Origin: Shewanella sp.
GTDB lineage: Bacteria > Pseudomonadota > Gammaproteobacteria > Enterobacterales > Shewanellaceae
Length of the DNA stretch: 44,950 bases
Direction of reading: 5' to 3'
Assembly (NCBI RefSeq): GCF_013214165.1
Contig: NZ_JABSSM010000037.1
Span: forward strand, 1 to 44,950
Below, in pieces: positions 18,782 to 29,574 of this stretch. The number at the start of each line of letters is the position of its first letter. The stretch's first letter is position 1. A program made the translations under genes and the position numbers. Under the pieces are notes generated by a model that was given only the letters and a program-made list of their open reading frames with translations, was not told where the DNA came from and did no database searches.

Positions 18782-19245
18782 CTCAACTGGACTCAGTCAG
18801 AACCTAGCCCAGTCATGGAGTAGATGTTTATCTGCTCGCATTTTCACGTTGGTATTTCGAACCTTAGCCATTATTAGTCCCAGGCCGACATCAGGTCTAG
18901 CAACTTGCTGGATCTGGCGTCGAATTCGGCTCATGAAGGTATGACTGCTAACGCCGACATAATGATATATCGTCAATCCTCCGCCCCTGGCTGAGTAGCC
19001 GTTTGTAGGGGGGCTGCATAGTTAAAGACATGCCTTACTCATGATTGTTCACATATTTATATCCATATTTATATGAAATACCTATTAATTCTTCTCTGAT
19101 TACTTTACAAAGGTAGCGGGCAATACCAATGACGCTGCGATAATGGAACTTGCTAAAATGGACTTGCTAAAGTTTTCTTGGTTTAGATACTGGCAGCCTA
19201 TTTATTTTTCGACACTACTCGTTAGTAGTACCTGTGAGGATGTAT
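18782..19245. other. Intergenic stretch before the chemoreceptor
   Basis: About 460 bp with no convincing gene. On the minus strand a frame ending at 18797 stays open for roughly 70 codons and has a basic composition (RIRRQIQQVARP), but it lacks a good start and I do not recognise it, so I leave it uncalled. The last ~200 bp are AT-rich and presumably hold the chemoreceptor promoter. Confidence 0.4.
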
Positions 19246-21114
19246 ATGAAGTTTGTGCATAAAATAGTCATTGCTGCGAGTCTTATGTTGATGTTGTCAC
19301 TGGCATGTTTGTCCGGTTATCAATATTTTCAGCTAAAGCAACAAATTTACCAACAGGTAACCGTCAGTGTTGACGAGCTGGCCAGTTCCATGGGTAATAA
19401 TATCGAAGCTGTCATGGCTGAAAAGAAGAACATTACCGAATATGCAGCGTCTCTGTTGGGAGCCGACCTCTCCGATGAACATTTTTTTGAGATCTTAACC
19501 CTGCCAGTCATCAAACAGCACTTTATTATATCTGGAATGGGATTAGAAAATGGCCATTTCGCCGTCAATGATCCTAAATGGGAACCCGATGCGAGCTATG
19601 ATCCCAGGAAACGTAGCTGGTACCTAGAGGCGAAGAGGCAAGGGGGCTTCGTGTTTACGGCCCCTTATGAAGATGCTGTCAGTGGTGAGATACTTGTCTC
19701 TGCGGCCATGCCATTATATGCAACCGGTGAGTTTAAGGGGGCCTTATTCACGGATATCAGCCTCAAGGGTCTGGCCGACATCAGTAATCGGGCTAATCTC
19801 TTCGGTGCCGGTTATGCCTTTATCGTCAGCAATAACGGCGAGTTTATTGCGTATCCAGATTCGAGTAAAAATGGGCGTCCTATGAGTGAGGTTTTCGGCA
19901 ACTCGGTGGATGTGTCAATGGCCAGTACCCACTTGGATATCGATGGCACTGTGCATTCGGTCATTTTTAAACCCCTGTCTGGTCTCGATTGGAGCCTGGG
20001 GATCATATTGGATGAGAGTGTGATGTTTGCCGCCGCCGACGAGCTTCGTCGTGATGCTATCTGGTACTCAATCTTGTCCTTGGTCATCGCCATACTGCTC
20101 CTCGGCGCTATCATAGGGCAATTGATGAAGCCGCTGCACACATTGAATGAGGCTATGAGAGATGTGGCTAGTGGCGAAGGGGACCTGACTCGCAGGATGA
20201 ACACCAATTCCGATGTCGAGTTTGCGACCTTGGCCGGTAATTTCAATAATTTTGTGATTAAACTACAAGACCTGATCCATCAGGTGAAGTCGATCGGTGT
20301 CGAAGTGAGTCAGGGAACGCAAGCGACGGCCAGAGGGGCCAGTGAAGCATTCGAAGCTATGGGCCAGCAGACCCAAGAGCTAGAGCAGCTCGCCACGGCG
20401 ATGCATGAGATGTCGGTAACGGCGTCCGATGTCGCCAATAATGCCCAGAGCGCCGCCAATGCGGTGAAGCAGGCTGACAATGCGGTAAGTGAAGGCGTGA
20501 CGGCCGTAGTGCAGACCACCGAGTCCATCGAACACCTATCGACTCAAATAGATGATGCGGCCAATGCGGTAAAAGAGCTTGAAGCCGATACTGTGAGTAT
20601 AGAGTCGATCTTAGGGGTGATTAATGCTATCGCCGGTCAAACCAATTTACTCGCACTTAATGCTGCGATAGAGGCTGCAAGGGCGGGGGAGTCAGGCAGA
20701 GGTTTTGCCGTTGTCGCCGATGAGGTACGTACTCTGGCAGCACGAACTCAAGAGTCGACTTCAGAAATTAAACAGAAAATAGAAAAGTTACAAGCCGGTG
20801 TGGCCACAGTCGTGAGTGTGATGGATGACAGTCGACAGACCACTGTGATTACCGTCGAGAAAGCGCAAGTGGCGAGTGAAACCTTGAATAAGATCCGCAA
20901 TAGCATCGAAGAGATCACCGACATGAATCTGCAAATCGCCAGTGCGGCCGAAGAGCAGAGTCAGGTCGCCGAAGAGATGAATCGCAACACATCTAATATT
21001 CGAGACTTATCTGTGCTGGTGGCCAAAAACTCGGAACAAACCAACGAGGCCATGAGCAAACAACTGGAACAAGTTAAGCGGCAGGAGCAGTTGTTGAATC
21101 AATTTATCGTCTAG
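19246..21114 (+). CDS. Methyl-accepting chemotaxis protein with periplasmic sensor
   Basis: Inner-membrane chemoreceptor that signals to CheA/CheW. I start at ATG 19246 (622 residues) with GAGG 6-7 bases upstream; GTG and ATG codons just before it are less suitable. It has one membrane segment near residues 8-25, a periplasmic dCache-like sensor with the motif DPRKRSWY followed by a second small-molecule pocket region ([18 protein letters not shown] form), a second membrane segment (about residue 275-295), a HAMP domain and the signalling hairpin tip [20 protein letters not shown]. The DPR-x-RxWY arrangement is common in amino-acid sensing dCache domains, so that class of ligand is an inference. 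A terminator follows. Confidence 0.93.
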   Translation: MKFVHKIVIAASLMLMLSLACLSGYQYFQLKQQIYQQVTVSVDELASSMGNNIEAVMAEKKNITEYAASLLGADLSDEHFFEILTLPVIKQHFIISGMGLENGHFAVNDPKWEPDASYDPRKRSWYLEAKRQGGFVFTAPYEDAVSGEILVSAAMPLYATGEFKGALFTDISLKGLADISNRANLFGAGYAFIVSNNGEFIAYPDSSKNGRPMSEVFGNSVDVSMASTHLDIDGTVHSVIFKPLSGLDWSLGIILDESVMFAAADELRRDAIWYSILSLVIAILLLGAIIGQLMKPLHTLNEAMRDVASGEGDLTRRMNTNSDVEFATLAGNFNNFVIKLQDLIHQVKSIGVEVSQGTQATARGASEAFEAMGQQTQELEQLATAMHEMSVTASDVANNAQSAANAVKQADNAVSEGVTAVVQTTESIEHLSTQIDDAANAVKELEADTVSIESILGVINAIAGQTNLLALNAAIEAARAGESGRGFAVVADEVRTLAARTQESTSEIKQKIEKLQAGVATVVSVMDDSRQTTVITVEKAQVASETLNKIRNSIEEITDMNLQIASAAEEQSQVAEEMNRNTSNIRDLSVLVAKNSEQTNEAMSKQLEQVKRQEQLLNQFIV

Positions 21115-21137
21115 ATATTCTTTTATTCTGTGCCCAT

Positions 21138-21167
21138 AAAAATACCCGCACTTGGCGGGTATTTTTA
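21138..21167. terminator. Bidirectional terminator between chemoreceptor and lnt
   Basis: A near-perfect stem AAATACCCGC / GCGGGTATTT with loop ACTTG and A/T tracts on both sides. Located between two convergent genes, so it can serve both strands. Confidence 0.88.
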
Positions 21168-21223
21168 TATGTGGGTTTATCATTTTCTGTTAGTGAAAGA
21201 GCCTCTTCCGACTTCATCCAATA

Positions 21224-22768
21224 TCAGCTAACTGAAAGCCAGCGTTGACGGATTATCGCCAGTGCCAATAACAGAGCCGACAAGAATAATATCGGCGACT
21301 GGCCCCATCTAGAGAACCAGGTCTGCCCCTTGACTAGGGGAATATCGGCAACCAGTACCCCAGTCTCAAATTGAGGCAAGCTATGAGTGATATTTCCCCG
21401 CTCATCGACGACGGCGGTGACACCATTGTTGGTCGCTCTTATTAGCGGTCTGCCAAGTTCGATTGAGCGCATCTGGGCTATTTCCATGTGCTGCAACGGC
21501 CCGTTGGAACTGCCAAACCAGGCATCGTTAGACACGGTCAGTAGCAGCTCTGTTCCCTCATTGACATTGGCTCTTAACTGTTCAGCAAAGGCTATCTCGT
21601 AGCAGATGGCGGGCGCTATCTGATAACCTAGAGCGTTGAGATTTGGCTGTTGATACGCACCTCGACTAAACGAAGACATGGGCAAGTTAAAAAGTGGTGC
21701 TAGGGGTCTTAGCAGAGACTCTAAGGGGACGAATTCTCCAATCGGTAATAAGTGGTGTTTCTTAAATTCGTTGCTGCCACCTTCGGTATAGTCTGCCTGA
21801 CTCTGATGTTTTTCATTGTGGTTGCCGAGCACGATCAGCGAATTGTAGAAGCTGTCTTGCTGGTGGCTGATGATGCCGGTGATGATGGCACTGTTGTTGA
21901 GGTTAGCGACCTTACTGGCATTATCGAGAAAATCTGACACCATATATTCTGGGGCCGGGATGGCAGCCTCGGGCCAGATGATGATATCTGCATCTAGCTG
22001 TGGACGAGAAAGATCCATGTACTTGCTCATGGTAGGCCAGAGCGTTTCTGGCTGCCACTTCATACTTTGGGGAATATTTCCTTGTACCAGAGCCACCTTG
22101 ACTGTTTCGCCATCGGGTTCGACGCTAGATAGCATGGGAGACAGATAAGTCGCTAATCCCAGTAAGGGGAAAATAATAACCGCCGGACGCCAACGTTTTT
22201 GCAAGCACAGAGCCAATGCGCCGGCAATTAATGCCAATACAAAGCTTAAACCCAGTGCGCCTATGACGCTGGCGAGTACTTTAAGCGGTCCTTCGGTCTG
22301 AGAGTAGCCAGCCCAGAGCCAGGGGAAACCGGTCAACACCCAGCCCCTTAGCCATTCGGTTAAGGTCCATAACGCCGGAAACAAGATGATATTTCTCATT
22401 ATGGATGTAGTGGGTGATATTTTTTGCAGCAGATAACCCGTCAATGCTGGATAGAGGGCAAGATACAAGGCGAGCAACGCCATCAAGGCCATGGACGCGA
22501 CTAAGGGGATGCCGCCATAAGTGGCCATGCTGACATGCACCCAACTAATGCCGACACAGAAGCAGCCAAAGCCGAAGCTCAGCCAGTATGTTAATCCGGC
22601 TCGCGGGGATAAGCCGCTGCTCTGATCGAGTGCGAAGACGATAGCGATGAGATAGATTGGCCATAAGCCATAGGGGGCAAAAGCGAGTGCCGTGCTGGCA
22701 CCGGCAAGATATGCCAGTACCAGACGTATTTTTCCATGATGGGCAAATGCCCGAAGTTTATTCAGCAT
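21224..22768 (-). CDS. lnt: Apolipoprotein N-acyltransferase
   Basis: Adds the third acyl chain to the N-terminal Cys of lipoproteins, the last maturation step before Lol sorting. The 514-residue protein has an N-terminal membrane part of about six to eight helices and a nitrilase-like periplasmic domain with catalytic E267 (WPEAAIP), K337 (FKKHHLLPIGEF) and C389 (PAICYEIAF), then a final membrane helix. LptE, LolB and RlpA in this window are expected substrates. Last gene of the ybeZ-ybeY-corC-lnt unit, 49 bp after corC. Confidence 0.97.
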   Translation of the reverse strand: MLNKLRAFAHHGKIRLVLAYLAGASTALAFAPYGLWPIYLIAIVFALDQSSGLSPRAGLTYWLSFGFGCFCVGISWVHVSMATYGGIPLVASMALMALLALYLALYPALTGYLLQKISPTTSIMRNIILFPALWTLTEWLRGWVLTGFPWLWAGYSQTEGPLKVLASVIGALGLSFVLALIAGALALCLQKRWRPAVIIFPLLGLATYLSPMLSSVEPDGETVKVALVQGNIPQSMKWQPETLWPTMSKYMDLSRPQLDADIIIWPEAAIPAPEYMVSDFLDNASKVANLNNSAIITGIISHQQDSFYNSLIVLGNHNEKHQSQADYTEGGSNEFKKHHLLPIGEFVPLESLLRPLAPLFNLPMSSFSRGAYQQPNLNALGYQIAPAICYEIAFAEQLRANVNEGTELLLTVSNDAWFGSSNGPLQHMEIAQMRSIELGRPLIRATNNGVTAVVDERGNITHSLPQFETGVLVADIPLVKGQTWFSRWGQSPILFLSALLLALAIIRQRWLSVS

Positions 22769-22817
22769 TTAAGCCTCATCATATAAAACGACCGTGTTTG
22801 AGCCGACAGCGCTGGTG

Positions 22818-23693
22818 CTAGGCCATCTTCTCTGCGGCATTAGGATCGGGGAGTTTGACTCTTAGCTGAAGTAATCGGCGTGTATCGGCGCTGATCACCT
22901 TAAACTCTATGCCATCTATGACGACCTTCTCATTACGTTCCGGCAGATGGCCAAACGCATGTGAGACCATTCCGCCAACGGTATCAAATTCTTCGTCACT
23001 AAATTGAGTCTTAAATTCATCATTGAAATCTTCAATCGGGGTTAGAGCCTTGATCATATAGACCTGCTTGCCCACCTTGCGGATCTCGGTATCTTCGGCT
23101 GAGTCGTGGTCGAACTCGTCTTCGATCTCACCCACTATCTCTTCGAGAATATCTTCGATGGTGACCAGACCCGATACGCCACCGTATTCATCGACCACTA
23201 TGGCCATATGATAACGTTGGGAACGGAACTCTTTGAGGAGTACATCGACACGTTTACTTTCGGGAACAACGACGGCGGGGCGAATAACCTGGCCGAGGGT
23301 GAAAGGCTCGTCGTTGTTTTTAAAACCGTATTTGAGTAGATCTTTTGCCAGCAAGATGCCTTCGATATGATCTTTATCTTCATTGACGACGGGAAAACGT
23401 GAATGTGCAGAGCTAATGACCGTAGAGAGTAGTTCTTCTACTGTGTCATCGATCTGCAGTGCGACTATCTGAGCTCTGGGTATCATGATGTCTCGAACTC
23501 TTAGATCTGAGACTTCTAATACACCTTTGATCATTTCGCGTGTGTCTTCAGAGATGACCTCACGTTGCTCTGCATCGTGAATGACATCAACAAGATCATC
23601 GCGGCTCTGGGGCTCGCCCTGAAATAACTGACTTACTTTTTCAAACCAGCCCTTCTTCTGGGCGTTGGTACTCGGGGGGATATCGTCACTCAT
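22818..23693 (-). CDS. corC: CorC/YbeX family CBS-domain protein
   Basis: Cytoplasmic protein with two CBS domains (about residues 65-190, including LRVRDIMIPRAQI and YHMAIVVDEYGGVSGLVTIEDILEEIVG) and a C-terminal transporter-associated domain. The family is linked to magnesium/cobalt efflux and, in E. coli as YbeX, to ribosome metabolism. The 291-residue length is standard. It lies between ybeY and lnt with about 50-bp gaps each side, the order seen in E. coli. Confidence 0.94.
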   Translation of the reverse strand: MSDDIPPSTNAQKKGWFEKVSQLFQGEPQSRDDLVDVIHDAEQREVISEDTREMIKGVLEVSDLRVRDIMIPRAQIVALQIDDTVEELLSTVISSAHSRFPVVNEDKDHIEGILLAKDLLKYGFKNNDEPFTLGQVIRPAVVVPESKRVDVLLKEFRSQRYHMAIVVDEYGGVSGLVTIEDILEEIVGEIEDEFDHDSAEDTEIRKVGKQVYMIKALTPIEDFNDEFKTQFSDEEFDTVGGMVSHAFGHLPERNEKVVIDGIEFKVISADTRRLLQLRVKLPDPNAAEKMA

Positions 23694-23743
23694 AGTGTTT
23701 TCCTAGACTAGCTTCCTATCAAAATGATGGGAAAATAGACCAA

Positions 23744-24220
23744 TTATTGCTCCTTATACGGATTGTTAAAACCTAAACTTTCAATTAGTTGAGTCTCTAA
23801 TGACTCCATTTCTTCAGCTTCGGCATCTTGGATATGATCATACCCTAGCAGATGCAGACAACCATGTACAACCATGTGGGCCCAGTGAGCTTGTAAGCTT
23901 TTGTCTTGCTGTTTGGCCTCGAGTTCTACCACAGGGGCACAGATAATGAGATCGCCTAAGAGAGGGATATCAATCTCGGGCGGTGCCTCGAAAGGAAAAG
24001 ACAGCACATTGGTCGGCTTATCTTTTCCTCTATAGCTGCTATTGAGCGTTTGACTCTCAGCTTCGTCGACTATTCTAATGGTTAACTCGGCTTGATTCAT
24101 GGTATTTCTGAGTGCAATGCGAACCCAAAGTTCAAAATCTTCCTGAGATGGGAGCCCATCATTATCTATGGCTATTTGCAGATCGAGATCTAACTCGAGA
24201 TGTTTATGATTAAGACTCAT
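23744..24220 (-). CDS. ybeY: Endoribonuclease YbeY
   Basis: Metal-dependent RNase needed for 16S rRNA 3'-end maturation and ribosome quality control. The 158-residue protein has the zinc triad H119-x3-H123-x5-H129 in [15 protein letters not shown] and the family segment [19 protein letters not shown]. Its ATG lies 11 bp inside the 3' end of ybeZ, so the two are translationally linked. Confidence 0.97.
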   Translation of the reverse strand: MSLNHKHLELDLDLQIAIDNDGLPSQEDFELWVRIALRNTMNQAELTIRIVDEAESQTLNSSYRGKDKPTNVLSFPFEAPPEIDIPLLGDLIICAPVVELEAKQQDKSLQAHWAHMVVHGCLHLLGYDHIQDAEAEEMESLETQLIESLGFNNPYKEQ

Positions 24221-25253
24221 TTATCGTCGTTTCCTGAAGCTTATATTGACTGTCACGTTTTGCCTTAGCTTGTTCAACTTTCTGCTCATGGTCTTCGTAT
24301 GCTTCGACTATTCGTGCTACTACGGGGTGACGAACCACATCTTTGGCCTGGAAGAAGTTGAAACTAATTTCCTCAACCTTGCTAAGAACCTCGATAGCGT
24401 GGCGCAGACCCGATTTCTGACTCTTGGGCAGATCGATCTGCGTGATGTCGCCGGTGATAACCGCTCGTGAGTTGAATCCTATACGGGTTAAGAACATCTT
24501 CATCTGCTCTAAGGTGGTATTTTGACTCTCATCTAAGATGATGAAGGCATCATTAAGGGTTCGGCCACGCATATAGGCGAGTGGAGCGACCTCGATAATA
24601 TTTTTTTCTATCAGGCGTTCGACCTTCTCGAATCCCATCATCTCGAATAGGGCGTCATAGAGAGGCCGTAAGTAAGGATCGACCTTCTGGCTCAGATCTC
24701 CGGGTAAGAAACCTAACTTTTCACCTGCCTCGACGGCGGGACGGGTGAGTAGAATACGGCGAACCTCTTGACGTTCCAGGGCATCCACAGCCGCCGCAAC
24801 CGCCAGATAGGTTTTACCGGTACCGGCAGGGCCGATACCGAAGGTGATATCGTGGCGCATTATGTTGGCGACATAGTCACTCTGATTCAAATTTCGCGGC
24901 TTGATCACCCCACGCTTAGTCTTGATATAAAACGCTTTATCATCCCTAGGTACTTCGGCCTCCAAAGCCACGGCTTCCTGTATTGCCAGGTGCACGGTAT
25001 CGGGTTTAAGATCCTGAGTCTTGCCTCTTATGGCTTGAGTCTCGACATAGAGAGTCTTGAGTAGATTGCTGATGGTTAGACAGTTTCTCGCTTGACCAAC
25101 AATCTGGAAATGGTTATTTCTATAGGTTATTTCAGCACCAATTCGGCGTTCGAGCTGCTTAATATTGTCATCGAAAGGACCACATAATGATGCCAATCTG
25201 TGGGTATCGGATGGCTCAAGATAGAGGTTAAGCGTGGTTAACTTGTTAGACAA
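24210..25253 (-). CDS. ybeZ: PhoH-like ATPase YbeZ
   Basis: Cytoplasmic P-loop ATPase/RNA-helicase-like partner of YbeY. Walker A is [11 protein letters not shown], Walker B IILDESQN, with an N-terminal region [28 protein letters not shown] typical of YbeZ rather than of the shorter PhoH. There is no ATG: TTG at 25253 has GGAG 7 bases upstream, whereas the TTG at 25265 overlaps that ribosome-binding site, so I use 25253 (347 residues). First gene of the operon after the miaB terminator. Confidence 0.94.
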   Translation of the reverse strand: MSNKLTTLNLYLEPSDTHRLASLCGPFDDNIKQLERRIGAEITYRNNHFQIVGQARNCLTISNLLKTLYVETQAIRGKTQDLKPDTVHLAIQEAVALEAEVPRDDKAFYIKTKRGVIKPRNLNQSDYVANIMRHDITFGIGPAGTGKTYLAVAAAVDALERQEVRRILLTRPAVEAGEKLGFLPGDLSQKVDPYLRPLYDALFEMMGFEKVERLIEKNIIEVAPLAYMRGRTLNDAFIILDESQNTTLEQMKMFLTRIGFNSRAVITGDITQIDLPKSQKSGLRHAIEVLSKVEEISFNFFQAKDVVRHPVVARIVEAYEDHEQKVEQAKAKRDSQYKLQETTINES

Positions 25254-25341
25254 GAATAGCTCCAATTGGCAATAATTAAGGTGTCACTATTGTTTCATTT
25301 TACGAGCACAGAACAAGAAATGCTAATGGTATTTAACGAAT

Positions 25342-25367
25342 AAAAAAGGCGGCAATTAAGCCGCCTT
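25342..25367 (-). terminator. Terminator of miaB
   Basis: On the minus strand an 8-bp perfect stem AAGGCGGC / GCCGCCTT (25346-25353 with 25360-25367) is followed by TTTTTT. It separates miaB from ybeZ, so the ybeZ operon needs its own promoter within 25254-25341. Confidence 0.88.
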
Positions 25368-25387
25368 AAAACTTTATCTTGTTATGT

Positions 25388-26812
25388 TTAAGGTGTGTAC
25401 TGTGTCACGCCTAATTCATCGTCTTTCTTATGTTTCAAAACAATATCAGAAGGCCTCAATGAGCGGCGTAAATCCATTTCGTCTTCACCGCGAACAAAGG
25501 TACCACGCAGTGAGTTGGCGTAGACATCGACGATTTCGACATCGACGAAGCTGCCTATGTGTTTAGGATCGGCCGCGAAGTTAACCACACGACTGGTTTC
25601 GGTGCGTCCCCTAAGTTCCATTGGGTTCTTGACCGAAGGGCCTTCGACCAAGATGCGCTGAACTGTGCCCAACATTTGACGGCTATAACGCATCGCCTGC
25701 TGAGTGATACGTTCTTGCAAGATGGCCAAGCGCTCTTTCTTCTCAGCCAGAGTGACATCGTCTGGTAGATCTGCTGCGGGCGTGCCTGGACGTGCACTAT
25801 AGATAAAGCTAAAGCTATGATCGAACGCGACATCCTCAATCAACTTCATGGTGTCGGCGAAATCTTGCTTAGATTCACCCGGGAAGCCAATGATGAAGTC
25901 AGAGCTGATCTGAATATCAGGACGCGCCTTACGCAGACGACGAATGATCGACTTATATTCGATAGCCATATGACCACGTTTCATCTGAGTCAGAATATGA
26001 TCTGATCCCGATTGTACCGGCAGGTGTAGGAAGCTAACCAGCTCGGGGGTATCTTCATAGACATCTATGATGTCTTGAGAGAATTCGATTGGATGGCTGG
26101 TGGTAAATCTCACTCTGTCGATACCGTCGATAGCGGCGATATAACGCAGTAGCTCGGCAAAGGTACAGATGTCATCATCATGGGTCGCGCCGCGAAATGC
26201 ATTCACATTCTGCCCCAGTAAATTGACTTCACGAACACCTTGTTCGGCCAGCTGAGCGACTTCCAGAATGACATCATCCACGGGACGACTCACCTCTTCG
26301 CCGCGTGTATATGGCACCACGCAGAAAGAGCAATATTTACTACAGCCTTCCATTATCGAAACGAAAGCCGTAGGGCCATCGGCTCTAGGCTCTGGTAGTC
26401 GATCGAACTTTTCGATCTCAGGGAAACTGATATCGATAACCGCCTTGCCGCCTTGCTTGACCTGATCGACCATCTCAGGCAGACGATGCAGGGTTTGCGG
26501 GCCAAAGATGATGTCGACGCATTGGGCACGTTCCTTGATCATCTTGCCTTCCTGAGAGGCAACGCAGCCTCCGACACCTATTATGAGGTTCGGGTTTTTA
26601 TCTTTTAACTTCTTCCAGCGCCCAAGTTGATGGAACACTTTTTCCTGAGCCTTTTCACGAATAGAACAGGTGTTCAGTAACAAAACATCGGCTTCTGCAG
26701 CGTCGTCTGTCAGGGTGTAGCCCTTATATTCGTCCATCAGGTCGGCCATCTTGGATGAGTCATACTCATTCATCTGACAGCCCCAGGTTTTAATATGGAG
26801 TTTCTTGCTCAT
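25388..26812 (-). CDS. miaB: tRNA-2-methylthio-N6-isopentenyladenosine synthase
   Basis: Radical-SAM methylthiotransferase acting on i6A37 of tRNAs reading UNN codons. The N-terminal UPF0004 domain supplies cluster ligands C12, C49 and C83; the radical-SAM motif is C157-x3-C161-x2-C164 (CSKYCSFC); a TRAM domain closes the 474-residue protein. It is transcribed alone and ends at a clear terminator; ubiF lies beyond it in the opposite direction, the same neighbours as in E. coli. Confidence 0.97.
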   Translation of the reverse strand: MSKKLHIKTWGCQMNEYDSSKMADLMDEYKGYTLTDDAAEADVLLLNTCSIREKAQEKVFHQLGRWKKLKDKNPNLIIGVGGCVASQEGKMIKERAQCVDIIFGPQTLHRLPEMVDQVKQGGKAVIDISFPEIEKFDRLPEPRADGPTAFVSIMEGCSKYCSFCVVPYTRGEEVSRPVDDVILEVAQLAEQGVREVNLLGQNVNAFRGATHDDDICTFAELLRYIAAIDGIDRVRFTTSHPIEFSQDIIDVYEDTPELVSFLHLPVQSGSDHILTQMKRGHMAIEYKSIIRRLRKARPDIQISSDFIIGFPGESKQDFADTMKLIEDVAFDHSFSFIYSARPGTPAADLPDDVTLAEKKERLAILQERITQQAMRYSRQMLGTVQRILVEGPSVKNPMELRGRTETSRVVNFAADPKHIGSFVDVEIVDVYANSLRGTFVRGEDEMDLRRSLRPSDIVLKHKKDDELGVTQYTP

Positions 26813-26900
26813 CAGTTTATGTCACTCTTGGAACCAGGGGAAAAATAGCGCGACATTTTACCTCTTGAACAAGTCACTGGCTAGCTTTTGGGCGTTTTTA

Positions 26901-27251
26901 TTAAAAAATACTGCGGACTGTAGGTTTGAACTTGCCAAGTATTAGCGTGTTTGGCGCTTTCCAAGCGGATCTGTCTGCCTGAAATTGCCTGTGTATTGAC
27001 TCAGCCATTTGCATCGAGCTTGACCGAGCCTGGGTATAAATGTCTGCCTGGACCTGCAGCTTGAAATATGCGAACAGTTCCGTCGTATATTGATATAAGG
27101 CATAATCTATAGGCGAGCGATAGGTTACTGTAATGACTTCCATGGTGGCGGAATTCGTTGCCGCGTTCGCAGGGGCTGCCCAAGCTGTGGTAGGTAACAG
27201 GCTGCTGATGACGAATATAGAGGCTGGTATAAAGGCTGTGATAAATTTCAT
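26901..27251 (-). CDS. Small exported protein of unknown function
   Basis: A 116-residue protein from the ATG at 27251 (GAGA 7 bases upstream; an ATG five codons earlier is possible). Residues 1-26 form a classical signal peptide ending TTAWA-AP. The mature part is short and polar with an Ala/Gln-rich helix (SSSMQMAESIHRQFQAD). No Cys for disulfides or lipidation and no recognised domain. The position between miaB and ubiF, on the miaB strand, is the only context clue. Confidence 0.7.
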   Translation of the reverse strand: MKFITAFIPASIFVISSLLPTTAWAAPANAATNSATMEVITVTYRSPIDYALYQYTTELFAYFKLQVQADIYTQARSSSMQMAESIHRQFQADRSAWKAPNTLILGKFKPTVRSIF

Positions 27252-27466
27252 CGTATTCTCACTCATTCCATTGGTTGATTTGCAAGATTGAGTGTAAGGC
27301 AGGAATTCGTGTGATAATCGTACGGATTGTAAGCAGGTGTGAGTAGTTTGGCTATAGCAACATTTGCATACTCATCTAAGAATTTTGAAATGATTGATGG
27401 GCTATCTAATGCCCGTAAATTAGAATGAGTGATTAGGCAATGGTTATTTGATGTGTAGGAGTCTTG

Positions 27467-28660
27467 GTGAGTCAATCGCAAACAGAAATTACTAAAAGAG
27501 ATGTGGTTATTCTGGGAGGAGGCATGATCGGTGCCGCAACGGCCATAGGTTTAGCTCAACTAGGCTTGAGCGTTACCGTGATTGAGGCGTACAGACCAGA
27601 GGCATACACTAGTGAGCAGGCCATAGATTTGAGGGTCTCAGCAATTAGCCTAGCGACAGAGACCTTGCTGGAGCGTTTGGGTGCACTAGAAAGCTTGACT
27701 CAGATGCGACGAGCGCCATATTTAGGCCTGGAAACCTGGGAGTTAGAGGGATGTATCACATGTTTTCATGCCGATGCCATCGGCGTGTCTCACCTGGGGC
27801 ATATTGTCGAGAATCGTTTGATCCAGTTGGCCTTGTGGGAGCAGTTTGAGTCATTCGAGAATCTCGAATTACTCTGCCCTAGAAGTCTTGATAGCTTTAG
27901 TCGCTCCGAAGATGGGGTTTGTGTGACCTTAGACGATGGTCGGCGACTCGATGCCAAGTTATTAGTCGGTGCCGATGGGGCCAACTCACAGGTCAGAACT
28001 TGGGCCGGTATCGGCTTAACAGGTTGGGATTATGCCCAGTCGGCCATGTTGATTAATATCGAGACGGCCATAGAGCAACAAGATGTTACCTGGCAACAGT
28101 TTACGCCCCAAGGGCCGAGATCTTTGCTGCCGCTGCCGGGCAATAATGCATCTCTGGTCTGGTACGATGACGCCAGTCGCATCGCCCAGCTATCGACATT
28201 GAGCAATGCGGCTCTGGCTCAGCAGATAAAGATGCATTTTCCTGAGCGATTGGACAGGCAGTTTAAAGTATTGAATAAGGGCAGTTTTAAGTTGACCCGA
28301 CGCCATGCCCAAGCTTATTTTTCCGATAATCTGGTGATTTTAGGCGATGCGGCTCACACCATTAATCCTCTGGCTGGGCAAGGGGTCAATATTGGCTTTA
28401 AAGATGTCGATGCATTGATTTCTGTGATTGGGGATAAACTGAGTCAGCAAGAGGCTTGGTGGAGTAATGCTGCATTGAGCGAGTACCAAAATCGCCGATA
28501 CCGAGATAATCAATTGATGATGTCGGCGATGGATCTATTTTATGCCGGATTCAGCAATGATTTACTCCCACTTAAAGTATTGCGAAATGCTGCGCTTAAG
28601 CTTGCAAATATCGACTCGCCGATTAAGAAACAAGTGCTCAAATATGCCATGGGACTCTAA
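27467..28660 (+). CDS. ubiF: Ubiquinone-biosynthesis FAD monooxygenase, UbiF/UbiH family
   Basis: Flavoprotein hydroxylase of the ubiquinone ring. The Rossmann motif VVILGGGMIGAATAIGLAQLG opens the protein and the second FAD motif GDAAHTINPLAGQGVNIGFKD lies near residue 290, the signature of this family; the NAD(P)H-linked DG motif appears as VGADGANSQVR. Family members are hard to separate by eye; UbiF (C6 hydroxylase) is chosen because the gene is next to miaB as in E. coli. The start is GTG at 27467 with TAGGAG 5 bases upstream; the TTG at 27464 is too close. Confidence 0.85.
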   Translation: MSQSQTEITKRDVVILGGGMIGAATAIGLAQLGLSVTVIEAYRPEAYTSEQAIDLRVSAISLATETLLERLGALESLTQMRRAPYLGLETWELEGCITCFHADAIGVSHLGHIVENRLIQLALWEQFESFENLELLCPRSLDSFSRSEDGVCVTLDDGRRLDAKLLVGADGANSQVRTWAGIGLTGWDYAQSAMLINIETAIEQQDVTWQQFTPQGPRSLLPLPGNNASLVWYDDASRIAQLSTLSNAALAQQIKMHFPERLDRQFKVLNKGSFKLTRRHAQAYFSDNLVILGDAAHTINPLAGQGVNIGFKDVDALISVIGDKLSQQEAWWSNAALSEYQNRRYRDNQLMMSAMDLFYAGFSNDLLPLKVLRNAALKLANIDSPIKKQVLKYAMGL

Positions 28661-28747
28661 CCCGATATTAGCGCTATTTAAACTTGGGTCTTGGGACCCG
28701 TTTAGCGTATTTGTGAATGTCTCGAACCAAGCATTTTTGCTTATAAT

Positions 28748-28776
28748 TTGTTGCGCCGTGGATTGAGTGTTAAAAT
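28748..28776 (+). promoter_or_regulatory. Sigma-70-type promoter for pth-ychF
   Basis: TTGTTG at 28748-28753, a 17-base spacer, then TAAAAT at 28771-28776. Transcription would begin around 28783, about 75 bases before the pth start codon. Confidence 0.6.
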
Positions 28777-28857
28777 GCCGCGTTTTTATTTTGCGCGTGA
28801 CGTTTAGCCGGCATCATTGTACGGCGGATGTGCGCCTCGTATTAAAGAATGGGCTAA

Positions 28858-29442
28858 ATGAGTAACATAAAACTGATTGTAGGACTCGCTAATCCTGGTG
28901 AAAAATATGCGCAGACTAGGCATAATGCCGGGGCCTGGTATGTACAAGAGCTCGCCAGAATATGCACTGCGACTCTGATCGCCGATAGCAAGTATTATGG
29001 CTTAACCGCTAGAGTTAACCTGCATGGTAAAGATGTTCGTTTACTGATCCCGAGTACGTTCATGAATCTCAGTGGTAAGTCCGTTGGTGCGATGGCGAAT
29101 TTCTTTCGTATCCAAGCCGATGAGATCTTAGTCGCTCATGATGAACTCGATATGCCTCCTGGAGTTGCCAAGTTTAAACTGGGTGGCGGGCATGGTGGTC
29201 ATAATGGCTTAAAAGACATCATTGCCAGTCTGGGCAATGATAAAGGCTTCTATCGCTTGCGAATAGGCATAGGTCATCCAGGTGATAGAAACCAAGTCAG
29301 TAACTATGTACTGGGCAAGGCTCCGCAGATAGAACAGACTCAGATTGAAACTGTGCTCGATGAGGCTGTACGCTCCACCGAGTTACTGTTTACTGAAGAC
29401 ATGGCTAAAGCCATGAACAGGTTGCACACCTTTAAAGCTTAG
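28858..29442 (+). CDS. pth: Peptidyl-tRNA hydrolase
   Basis: Releases peptides from prematurely dropped peptidyl-tRNA. The 194-residue protein has the catalytic region [18 protein letters not shown] with H22, the segment [12 protein letters not shown], the Asp of [11 protein letters not shown] and the [12 protein letters not shown] loop. Followed after 132 bp by ychF, the standard pair. Confidence 0.97.
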   Translation: MSNIKLIVGLANPGEKYAQTRHNAGAWYVQELARICTATLIADSKYYGLTARVNLHGKDVRLLIPSTFMNLSGKSVGAMANFFRIQADEILVAHDELDMPPGVAKFKLGGGHGGHNGLKDIIASLGNDKGFYRLRIGIGHPGDRNQVSNYVLGKAPQIEQTQIETVLDEAVRSTELLFTEDMAKAMNRLHTFKA

Positions 29443-29574
29443 AGGTGTATTTATTTAAGTCTTAAGCCAGGTTGGTTTATAGCAAAAAATTGATTGAAGT
29501 GACGCTTGGTGACTTCTTAAGAACTTAACTGGCAGTATAACTGTTAGTTTATCATTGATATAAAAGGTAAAGAT

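Noticed and set aside
18797..19010. Minus-strand frame of about 70 codons beside the zinc-ribbon gene
   Set aside because: No good start or ribosome-binding site, no recognised family; a decayed gene end cannot be excluded.
28684..28700. GGGTC/GGACCC hairpin after ubiF as terminator
   Set aside because: The stem is short and the following sequence lacks a T run.
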